A stretch of DNA of 64,000 nucleotides from JAGRGG01 sp965217265. Its GTDB lineage: Bacteria > Pseudomonadota > Alphaproteobacteria > Geminicoccales > Geminicoccaceae. Of this stretch, positions 10,280-18,600 are shown one piece after another. The DNA lies in contig CBDCHP010000018.1 in assembly GCA_965217265.1 (NCBI GenBank), forward strand, positions 1,108,133 to 1,172,132, written 5' to 3'. The notes below the pieces were generated by a model that was given only the letters and a program-made list of their open reading frames with translations, did not search any database and was not told where the DNA came from. The first letter of the stretch is position 1. Each line of letters begins with the position of its first letter. The translations under genes and the position numbers were made by a program.

Positions 10280-11470
10280 ATGAGGATCAAGGACGCGGCC
10301 ACCTTCGTCGTCGGCAACCCGCCGCCTAGCTTCGGCGGGCGCTACTTCGTCTTCCTCAAGCTGACGACCGACGACGGGATCACGGGCCTGGGCGAGGTCT
10401 ACAGCGCCACCTTCGGCCCGCACACCGTGGCGCGGATGGTCGAGGACGTCGTCGGGCGCCACGTCATCGGCGCCGATCCCTTCGAGATCGAGCGGCTCTG
10501 GCGCCGGGTCTACGGCTCGGGCTACGGCCTGCGCCCGGACACGTCGCTGATGGGGGTCTTGAGCGCGATCGAGACGGCCTGTTGGGACATCGTCGGCAAG
10601 GCGGTGGACAAGCCGGTCCACGCGCTGTTGGGCGGGCGCGTCCACGAGCGGCTGCGCGCCTACACCTACCTCTACCCGGACGCGGGCGAGGACGCCGACG
10701 CCTTTTATGCCGACCCCGACCGCTCGGCCGAGCGCGCCGCTTCTTACGTCGCGCAGGGCTTCACCGCGGTGAAGTTCGACCCGGCCGGTCCCTACACCGT
10801 CTTCGACCCGCGCCAGCCGAACCTGGAGGCGCTGGAACGCTCGGAACGCTTCGTCAAGAAGATCCGCGAGGCCGTCGGAAGCAAGGCCGACCTCCTGTTC
10901 GGCACGCACGGCCAGTTCACGCCGAGCGGTGCGATCCGCCTCGCCCGCCGGCTGGAGCCTTACGACCCGCTGTGGTTCGAGGAGCCGACGCCGCCCGAGA
11001 CGCCCGAAGAGATGGCTAAGGTGGCGCGGGCCACGACGATCCCGATCGCGACCGGCGAGCGGCTCGCGACCAAGTACGAGTTCGCCCGCGTCTTGGAGGC
11101 GGGCGCCGCCTCGATCCTGCAGATGAACCTCGGCCGGGTCGGCGGTCTGTTGGAGGCGAAGAAGATCGCCGGCATGGCCGAGGCGCGCCACGCCCAGATC
11201 GCCCCGCACCTCTACTGCGGCCCGGTCGTGGGGGCGGCCAACATCCAGCTCGCCGCGTGCTCGCCCAACTTCCTGATCCTGGAGGGCATTCAGGACTGGG
11301 GCGGCTTCCACGCCCTGATCCTCAAAACCCCGATCCGGTTCGAGGACGGCCACGTCGTCCCGCCCGAGGCGCCGGGCCTCGGCGTCGAACTGGACGAGGA
11401 CGTGGCGCTGGCGCACCCTTACGCGGGTGACGCGCTGCACCTGGAGATGGCGCCGGACCCCCTTTCATAA
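10280..11470 (+). CDS. Mandelate racemase/muconate lactonizing (enolase superfamily) enzyme
   Basis: 396 residues from ATG at 10280, with GGGAGCGGG just upstream as ribosome site. N-terminal capping domain includes NPPPSFGGRYFVFLKL and TDDGITGLGEVYSA; the barrel includes GLRPDTSLMGVLSAIETACWD split over residues 85-110, LLGGRVHERLRAYTYLYPD, the metal-binding stretches WFEEPTPPE and ATGERLA. This subgroup usually dehydrates sugar acids (galactonate dehydratase-like). Followed 10 bases later by a beta-hydroxyacid dehydrogenase, then LysR and an FAD oxidoreductase, suggesting a catabolic cluster for a hydroxy or sugar acid. Substrate unknown. Confidence 0.9.
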   Translation: MRIKDAATFVVGNPPPSFGGRYFVFLKLTTDDGITGLGEVYSATFGPHTVARMVEDVVGRHVIGADPFEIERLWRRVYGSGYGLRPDTSLMGVLSAIETACWDIVGKAVDKPVHALLGGRVHERLRAYTYLYPDAGEDADAFYADPDRSAERAASYVAQGFTAVKFDPAGPYTVFDPRQPNLEALERSERFVKKIREAVGSKADLLFGTHGQFTPSGAIRLARRLEPYDPLWFEEPTPPETPEEMAKVARATTIPIATGERLATKYEFARVLEAGAASILQMNLGRVGGLLEAKKIAGMAEARHAQIAPHLYCGPVVGAANIQLAACSPNFLILEGIQDWGGFHALILKTPIRFEDGHVVPPEAPGLGVELDEDVALAHPYAGDALHLEMAPDPLS

Positions 11471-11480
11471 GGTCATCGAC

Positions 11481-12437
11481 ATGCGTTACGCCTTCATCGG
11501 CCTCGGCCACCTGGGCCGCCACTTGGCGGCGAGCCTGTGCCGCGCCGGCTTCGACCTCGCCGTCTGCGACCTCGACGAGGCGCGCGCCCGGCCTTTGCGC
11601 GCCGCCGGCGCCGTCTTCGCCGCGACGCCGGCCGAGGCCGCCTCGGGCGCGGACGCGCTCGTCACCTGTCTGCCATCGCCCAGGGCGTCGAACGCGGCGA
11701 TGACCGGCTTGAACGGCGCCTTGGACGCGATGCGCCCCGGTGCCGTCTGGATCGAGATGAGCACGAACGACCGCGAGGCGATCGCCCGCATCGCCGGGCT
11801 CGCGGCCGAGCGCGGGATCGACACCCTCGAAGCGCCGGTGACGGGCGGCGTGCACCGCGCGGCCGCCGGCGAGATCGCCGTCCTCGTCGGCGGCGACGCG
11901 GCGGTGTTCGAGGCCCATCGCCCGGCCTTGGAGGCGATGGGCGGCGAGGTGATCCACACGGGGCCCCTGGGCAGCGCCTCGATCGTCAAGGTCATCACCA
12001 ACATGCTGGCCTTCACGCACCTGGTCGCGGCGGGCGAGGCCCTGATGCTGGCCAAGCGCGGCGGGCTCGACCTCGGCCTCGCCTACCGCGCCATCAAGGC
12101 CAGTTCCGGCAACAGCTTCGTCCACGAGACCGAGGGCCAAGTGATCTTGAACGGCAGCTACGACATCGGCTTCACCCTCGACCTCGCCTGCAAGGACGCC
12201 GGGTTCGCGCTCGGCATGGGCCGCGACTTCGAGGTGCCGCTCGCCCTGGCCGCGCTCGTCGAGCAGCGCCTGATCGAGGCGCGCGCGCGCTACGGCGGCG
12301 GGGCTTGGTCGCCCATGGTGGTGCGGCTGCTCGAAGACGCGCTGGGGGAGAGCCTGCGCGCGCCCGGCTTCCCGGCATCGCTGGAACTGCCCCGAAACGG
12401 GGCGGGGCCGGAGCCGCCCCCGGCCGGGGCGGAATAA
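11481..12437 (+). CDS. Beta-hydroxyacid dehydrogenase (3-hydroxyisobutyrate dehydrogenase family)
   Basis: 318 residues from ATG at 11481. The NAD(P)-binding motif GLGHLGRHLA sits at the N-terminus, the substrate loop EAPVTGGVHRAAAGE near residues 117-131, and the catalytic lysine stretch GSASIVKVITNMLAF near residues 164-178, so all family elements are present. It oxidises or reduces a 3-hydroxy acid such as tartronate semialdehyde, glycerate or 3-hydroxyisobutyrate. Its place between a dehydratase and a LysR regulator implies a role in one catabolic route. An ATG further upstream lies inside the previous gene and adds no family sequence. Confidence 0.9.
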   Translation: MRYAFIGLGHLGRHLAASLCRAGFDLAVCDLDEARARPLRAAGAVFAATPAEAASGADALVTCLPSPRASNAAMTGLNGALDAMRPGAVWIEMSTNDREAIARIAGLAAERGIDTLEAPVTGGVHRAAAGEIAVLVGGDAAVFEAHRPALEAMGGEVIHTGPLGSASIVKVITNMLAFTHLVAAGEALMLAKRGGLDLGLAYRAIKASSGNSFVHETEGQVILNGSYDIGFTLDLACKDAGFALGMGRDFEVPLALAALVEQRLIEARARYGGGAWSPMVVRLLEDALGESLRAPGFPASLELPRNGAGPEPPPAGAE

Positions 12438-12446
12438 GGCGTCGAG

Positions 12447-12452
12447 AGGAGG
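12447..12452 (+). promoter_or_regulatory. Strong Shine-Dalgarno deciding a TTG start
   Basis: A perfect AGGAGG ends five bases before the TTG at 12458, fixing that codon as the start of the LysR gene even though longer in-frame extensions exist inside the upstream gene. Confidence 0.75.
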
Positions 12453-12457
12453 AAGCG

Positions 12458-13357
12458 TTGGACCGATTGCAGGGCATGGAGATCCTGGTCAAGGTGGCGC
12501 AGGTCGGCAGCCTGTCGGCGGCGGCGGAGCGTTTGGGCATCGCCAAGTCGACGATCAGCAAGCATATCACCGCCCTCGAAGCGCGCTTGGGCGTCCGGCT
12601 CGTCAACCGCACGACGCGCCAGTTGGCCTTGACCGAGCCGGGCCAGCGCTACGTCGAGGAGGCGGCGGCGATCTTGGCCCAGATCGACACGACCGAGCGG
12701 GCGCTCAGCGCCGACGGGGCGACGCCGGGCGGCCGGGTCCGCGTCAACGGCCCGATGACCTTCGGTCAGACCCACCTGACGCCGATCCTGTTGCGCTTCA
12801 TGGCCCGCCACCCGGAGATCCGGGTCGACCTCGCCTTGAACGACCGGCGCGTCGACCTGATCGACGAGGGCTTCGACGTCGCGGTGCGCATCGGCAACCT
12901 GGAGGACAGCAGCCTGATGGCGCGGCGCCTGGCGCGGCTGGCCTACGTCTGCGTCGCGAGCCCGGCCTACTTGGCGCGCGCGGGCACGCCCGCGACGGCG
13001 GCCGATCTGCGCCGCCACGCCTGCCTGCGCTACACCTACAGCCCGAGCCCGAGCGAGTGGCTGTTCGAACGCGACGGGGGGGTCGAGCGCGTGCGCGTCG
13101 ACGGGCCCTTCGCCGCCAACAACGGCGACGTGCTGACCGACGCGGCGGTCGCGGGCTTAGGCATCGTCTACACCCCCGCCTTCATCGTCGCGGCCGCGCT
13201 CAAGGACGGAAGGCTGAGGCCGGTCCTCGCCGACTACGCGCCGCGCACGATCGACATGCACGCCGTCTTCCTGCCGCAGCGGCCGCTGCAGGCTAAGCTT
13301 CGCGTCCTGATCGACTTCCTGGTCGAGGCGTGCGCCTGCGTGGACTGCCCGGCTTGA
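12458..13357 (+). CDS. LysR family transcriptional regulator
   Basis: 299 residues, normal for the family, starting at TTG (read as Met) MDRLQGMEILVKV. The winged helix-turn-helix covers about residues 1-60 (GSLSAAAERLGIAKSTISKH) and the periplasmic-binding-type effector domain follows from about residue 90. Best fit is the subgroup with DRLQGME N-termini that act as local activators or repressors. It is in the same direction as the catabolic genes around it, and its last 28 bases overlap the next gene. The palindrome at 10129 is a possible target. Confidence 0.9.
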   Translation: MDRLQGMEILVKVAQVGSLSAAAERLGIAKSTISKHITALEARLGVRLVNRTTRQLALTEPGQRYVEEAAAILAQIDTTERALSADGATPGGRVRVNGPMTFGQTHLTPILLRFMARHPEIRVDLALNDRRVDLIDEGFDVAVRIGNLEDSSLMARRLARLAYVCVASPAYLARAGTPATAADLRRHACLRYTYSPSPSEWLFERDGGVERVRVDGPFAANNGDVLTDAAVAGLGIVYTPAFIVAAALKDGRLRPVLADYAPRTIDMHAVFLPQRPLQAKLRVLIDFLVEACACVDCPA

Positions 13358-14598
13358 GCCCGCGCGCCGTCGTCGTCGGGGCGGGGATCGTCGGGGTCAG
13401 CGCCGCCTACTTCCTCGCGCGCGGGGGTGCCGCCGTGACGCTGCTCGACCCGAGGCCGCCCGGCACCGGCACCTCGTTCGGCAACGCCGGCATCATCAGC
13501 CTCGGCTCGGTTTTGCCCGTCGCCGCCCCCGGCCTGTTCAAGGCGGCGCCGAGGATGCTGCGGCGCCCGGGTCCGGCCCTGCGCCTGCGCTGGCGGGACC
13601 TGCCGGGCCTCGCGCCTTGGCTCTGGGGCCTGTGGCGGGCGTCGACGCCGAAGCGGGCCGAGGCCGCGTCGGCGGCGCTCTCGACCCTGATCAAGGAGGC
13701 GGGCCGCTCGCACGACCTCGTCATCCAGGGTGCCGGTCTCGCCGACCTCGTCGCCCGCGTCGGCTGGCTCAAGGCCGGCTTCACGCACGACGCCGTCATG
13801 CGCGCGACGGCGGCCGACCGCGCCGCCTGGGCGCGCCACGGCATCGCCTTCGAGGTCCTGGACCGGGAAGGGGTGGCGGCCTTGGAGCCGGCGCTCGCGC
13901 CCGGGGTCCGGGCGGGCGTGTTTCTGCCCGAGAACCGCGCCGTGCGCCTGCCGCTCGCCTACACCCAAGGCATCGTTCGGGCGTTCGCCGCCGACGGGGG
14001 GTGCTACCGTCAGGCCGAGGCGAGGGGGTTCGAGATCGAGGACGGCCGCGTGGGCGCGGTCCGGACCGAGGCCGGCCCGATCCCGGCCGACATCGTCGTG
14101 CTGGCGGCGGGCGCCTTCTCGGGGCCGCTGGCGAGGGGGCTCGGCGTGCGGCTGCCGCTCCAGGCCGAGCGCGGCTACCACGCTATCCTGCCGCACCCGA
14201 AGGACACGCTGACCCGCCCGGTCCTGTGCGTCGAGGCCGGCTTCGTCCTGGCGCCGATGCGCGGCGGGCTCAGGCTGACGGGCGGGGTCGAGATCGGCCG
14301 CCTCGACGCGCCGGCCGACGATCGCTGGGTGCGCGGCCTCGTGCCGCAGGCGCGCCGTTACCTGCCGGGCCTAGACGGGCAAATCGAGAGCACATGGCTC
14401 GGCCACCGGCCGACCTTGAGCGACACCCTGCCGGTGATCGGGCGATCGAGGGCGGCGGCGAACGCCTTTCTCGCCCTTGGCCACGGCCATATCGGGCTTA
14501 CCTTAGGCCCGCTCACCGGGCGGATCGTGGCGGCCATGGCGCTGGGCCTGCCGCCGCCGGTCGATCCAACCCCCTTCGCGCCCGCGCGCTTTGCCTGA
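13330..14598 (+). CDS. FAD-dependent oxidoreductase (DadA-like)
   Basis: 422 residues from a GTG at 13330, overlapping the LysR gene by 28 bases. N-terminal dinucleotide fold VVVGAGIVGVSAAYFLARGG and LDPRPPGTGTSFGNAG are typical of D-amino-acid dehydrogenase-like flavoproteins; the C-terminus has WLGHRPTLSDTLPVIG and LGHGHIGLTLGP. These enzymes oxidise D-amino acids or similar amines at the membrane face and pass electrons to the chain. Membership in the preceding cluster suggests a shared substrate route, but the substrate is not evident. Confidence 0.88.
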   Translation: MRLRGLPGLSPRAVVVGAGIVGVSAAYFLARGGAAVTLLDPRPPGTGTSFGNAGIISLGSVLPVAAPGLFKAAPRMLRRPGPALRLRWRDLPGLAPWLWGLWRASTPKRAEAASAALSTLIKEAGRSHDLVIQGAGLADLVARVGWLKAGFTHDAVMRATAADRAAWARHGIAFEVLDREGVAALEPALAPGVRAGVFLPENRAVRLPLAYTQGIVRAFAADGGCYRQAEARGFEIEDGRVGAVRTEAGPIPADIVVLAAGAFSGPLARGLGVRLPLQAERGYHAILPHPKDTLTRPVLCVEAGFVLAPMRGGLRLTGGVEIGRLDAPADDRWVRGLVPQARRYLPGLDGQIESTWLGHRPTLSDTLPVIGRSRAAANAFLALGHGHIGLTLGPLTGRIVAAMALGLPPPVDPTPFAPARFA

Positions 14599-14614
14599 CG
14601 TCGAGGTTTGTCCC

Positions 14615-15220
14615 ATGCGCCTACGCTTTCTCCTCATCATCGCCCTCCTCCTCGGCCTCACCGCCGGCCTCGGCGTCCTGTGGCTGACGCCGCAGCAGCA
14701 GACGGCGGCGGTCGCCTCGGGCGAGGCGTCGATCGGCGGCGACTTCGACCTCGTCGACCAGGGCGGCCAGTCCGTCACCAACGACACCTACGACGGCCGT
14801 TACCGCATCGTCTATTTCGGCTTCACCCACTGCCCCGACGTCTGCCCGACGGGGCTCGCCACCGTCACGGCGGCCTATCGCGATCTCCCGGCCGACGAGC
14901 GGGCGCGGGTCGTGCCGATGTTCGTCACGGTCGACCCCGAGCGCGACACGGTCGACGCGATGCGCGACTACGTGGCCCTGTTCGACCCCGACCTCGTCGG
15001 CCTCACCGGCACGGTCGAGCAGGTCGAGGCGGCGAAGAAGGCCTATCGCGTCTACGCGCAAAAGGCCGGCAAGGAGGGCGACGCCGACTACCTCGTCGAC
15101 CACTCGGCCTTCGTCTACCTGATGGACCCGAAGGGACGCTACCTCGCCCATTTCGGCCCGGACGCGACGGCCGAGGAGATCGCCAAGGACGTGCGCGCGA
15201 CGATCGAAGGCACCGTCTGA
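14615..15220 (+). CDS. SCO1/SenC copper chaperone
   Basis: 201 residues from ATG at 14615. One N-terminal membrane anchor (LLIIALLLGLTAGLGVLW), then a thioredoxin-like periplasmic domain. The copper ligands Cys73 and Cys77 are in HCPDVCP and His163 in VDHSAFVYL, the complete SCO triad. It delivers copper to the CuA site of cytochrome c oxidase. No oxidase genes are in the window. The gene starts 17 bases after the FAD oxidoreductase stop, so it may be cotranscribed, though the functions differ. Confidence 0.94.
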   Translation: MRLRFLLIIALLLGLTAGLGVLWLTPQQQTAAVASGEASIGGDFDLVDQGGQSVTNDTYDGRYRIVYFGFTHCPDVCPTGLATVTAAYRDLPADERARVVPMFVTVDPERDTVDAMRDYVALFDPDLVGLTGTVEQVEAAKKAYRVYAQKAGKEGDADYLVDHSAFVYLMDPKGRYLAHFGPDATAEEIAKDVRATIEGTV

Positions 15221-15286
15221 TCCACCCAAGGCCCTGCCGAGGGCTTGCACCGCCCCCTTAAAGCCGCTACATCCACGCCACCCAAA

Positions 15287-15362
<76 letters not shown>

Positions 15363-15655
15363 AGGTTTTCTTAGCGAGTCGGCTTCCTTCGTGGTAGCTG
15401 TTCGGACCTTAGATGCCCGCCCGTGCCGCCTGTAGTACAGTATCCTTGGCCACGTTTCTCAACCGATAGCTAGATTGGCCAAGAGGCGCAGCGAAGTGAG
15501 GGGCGTGTACCATGCGCTCACGGCAGCAAACCTTCAAGCGGCCGTGGGCCAGCCAGGGTTGAGGCACCGCTTTGCGACGCCTGATAGCCCCGCGCCGTGG
15601 TCGCTCGGCCGCCTGTTCTGGCCGCGGCTGCCCGCGTGCGACAAGGCCGTATCTT
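15363..15655. other. Gap between tRNA-Arg and the helicase-nuclease gene
   Basis: 293 bases, somewhat lower in GC on its left side. I see no integrase, no repeat of the tRNA 3' end and no convincing small gene; the open frame on the plus strand (from about 15475) reads through the end of the neighbouring minus gene and has no family features. It may hold remnants of an earlier insertion. Confidence 0.4.
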
Positions 15656-18600
15656 TCAATGGGCCCGCCGCTTGTCGATCGACAAGACGCGCACCGAGCG
15701 GATGTAGGATCCCACCTGAAATTCGACCTCTTCGCCCTCCTCGGCTTCGAGCAAGGCTTCGCCCAAGGGTGTTCCTACGCTGATTTTTCCTTCACTCGGC
15801 GCGTTTTCGTGCTCTTCAAGATGGATGACCATCTTAGCGCGATCATCGTAGAGCTTCTCGACGGTAACGCGATCGCCAACGCCGATTGCGCTGGGAAGCG
15901 AGCCTGGATCGGGTGAGACATCCTTCACGACTTGCATCGTCGTGCGAACGAGAGCCGTTGCTCGCGACGATGACCCGTTCGCGTCCGGATCGAACCCGAG
16001 CGGTGGCCGAGCGCCGTTGTGGTCGGCTCCCTCGGCCGGGTCGTCGACGACGATCGCGCATGTGTGCCGCGCCGCCGGTCGCGTCGCTTGGAGGTCCTTG
16101 ACCCGCTCGGCGATCGCGAAGCGAAGACGCTCGATTTCGCGCCTGGGGTCGGTGAACCAGTCGGTTGACCAGATCCGGTGAAAGCACCAACCCAAGCCTT
16201 CGAGGACCTCTTGACGCAAACGGTCGCGCTCGCGGCTGGAGCGCGAGGAATGGTAGCTCGCCCCGTCGCATTCGACGCCGAGCACGAAGCCGTGCGGCCA
16301 GTCGGGGTGGCGAACGCCGATGTCGATGAAATAGCCCGACCTGCCGACCTGCGGGACGGCCTCGCAACCCATCGCCTCGATCTGCGCGATCACGAAGCGC
16401 TCGAAATCGCTGTCCGGTCCACGTCGCGGTCCTCCACCGTTTCCACCCTCAAGGATGTGCCCGGTCGCGTTGTATTCCAGCCAGCCGCGGAGCATGTGGA
16501 CGCCCCGGTTCTTGGCCTCGTTCACCTCGACGTCGTGCGCGCGCAGCGACGTGAAGGTGACGATCTGTTGCTTGGCCCGGCTGAAGAGAACGTTGAGCCG
16601 GCGATGGCCCGCCGCCGAGTTCACCGGGCCAAAGCGCTGCATGACCCTCGCACCCGCGCGCTCGGGTCCGTAGACCGTGCCGATGAAGATCACGTCGCGC
16701 TCGTCGCCTTGGATGTTCTCTAAGTTCTTGATGAAGAAGCTTTCGAGCCCGTCCCGTTCCTCGGTCCAACGTTGCGCGTAGGCCGATATGGCGGGATCAG
16801 CGTCCAGCGAACGCTCGAACATCTCGAGCAGAAGCTCGCGCTGCTCGTTGTTCATGGTCACCACGCCCAAGGATTGTCCGGCGTCGGTCTTCATGAAGCG
16901 CAGGATCGCGGCATGAATCGCCTCAGCCTCGATGATGTTCGTGCCCGACTTGTACGCACCCTCGACCTGAACGAGACGGACGCCTGCGTCGGCCGCCTCT
17001 TCGCAGGCCGAGGGAAAGACGATGAGCTTGCCCTCGTACACCTTCTCGTTCGAGAACCGGATGAGGTCCGAGTGCCGCGAGCGGTAGTGCCAGCGGAGCT
17101 GGCGCACCGGGTTGAACACCGCGTTGGCCATGTCGAGCACGCTCTCTTCGAGCGTCTCGATGTCGTCTTCCGCAGCGTCCGCGTTGAACATCTTGGTGAA
17201 GAAGGCCGTCGGCGGCAGCTGCTTGGTGTCGCCGACCACGACCAGTTGATGGCCCCGATAGATGGCCCCGACGGCATTTTCGGGCGTCATCTGCGATGCC
17301 TCGTCGATCATCACGAGATCGAACGTCATGCCGGGATGGACGTACTGCGCGACGGCCAAGGGCGACATCATCCAGCAAGGCTTGAGTTCGAGCAGGGCCT
17401 TACCCGCGCGGCGGGTCAGGTCGCGTAACGACAGGCGCCGTTGCTTCTTGCTCAATTCGTTGTTGATGAGGGCCAGTTCGGTGTAGTCCGACTTGCGCCC
17501 GATGCCGTTGCCCCGGGGAGGCTTCGCGCCCGTGATCAACCCGTCGTGGATCGTCGCGCGGCCGAGTTCGATGATCTCGCGATCGTACCGCGCGAACTCG
17601 GCGCGCAGGCGATCGAGGGTCTGGCCCGTGTAGCCTTCGAGCGCGTGGCCGTGTCGGGCGTAGACCGCCCTTGCCATCGCCCGCGCCACGACCGCCCGCG
17701 CCGCCTCCGCCAGACGATCGGCTTTGAGACCACCCGCCGCGGCGAGATCGGCCAACGCCCCCAGCCCGAACGCGGCGAGCTTGAATTTGGCGTTGACGAT
17801 CTGCCCGGCCTCGATCAGCCCTTGCGGGTCAAGAAAGGCGGCGTTGAGGTCCCGGCTCAAGCCTCGCGCCCCGTCGGCGAGAAGCGCCGCCGCGTCGATG
17901 CCCAGACGCGCGGCAAAATCGTCGATCATACCGCGCACCCGCCGACCTTCGGCCAGAAGGCGCTGCCCGGCCTCGATCAGCATCGGGGCGTGAGCGGTCT
18001 TGATCGTGTCGAGGATCCGCCGCGCGTTCGAGCACGCGCGAAGGGCGCGCGCGGCCTCCAGCTCGATCTCCAACGGGGCGAGATCGGTTGCCAAGCCGCG
18101 AAAACCTCCGCCGACGATCTCGGCCGCGGGGTGCGCATCGAGAGCGCGTCGCGCGTCGTGATACGCGGCGGCTTCGTTGAGGAGTCGTTCGATCTCGACG
18201 GCCGCGATCGGTCCCAAAGCGACGAAACATCGCGAATGCCGCGCGACGGCCTCGACTTGATCGGCAAGAGAGCGTTCCTCGTCGTCCAACGCCTTACGCT
18301 CGCGTTGAATGGCTTCGAGGGTGTTGTTCGGATCGTGCCCGTGCAGGCTTTCGAGAGCCAGCAACGCCTCGACGTCGCCCGAGACGAGAACCTCGCGCAA
18401 AGCTTGCGCCTCGAGCCGCCTCGGTAGGGCGGCCGCTTTGTCGTAATAATTCAAGAGCGCTTCGATATCGTCGATCGACGTGTTCGTGCCGCGAAACGCG
18501 CTGCCCAAGGTGCGCTTGTAGACATCGCTGTTGTCGAAACGCTCGATTTCTCGTTGGTAGACGGCCAAGCCGTGCAAATCTCCGGCGATGTCGGTCTTGT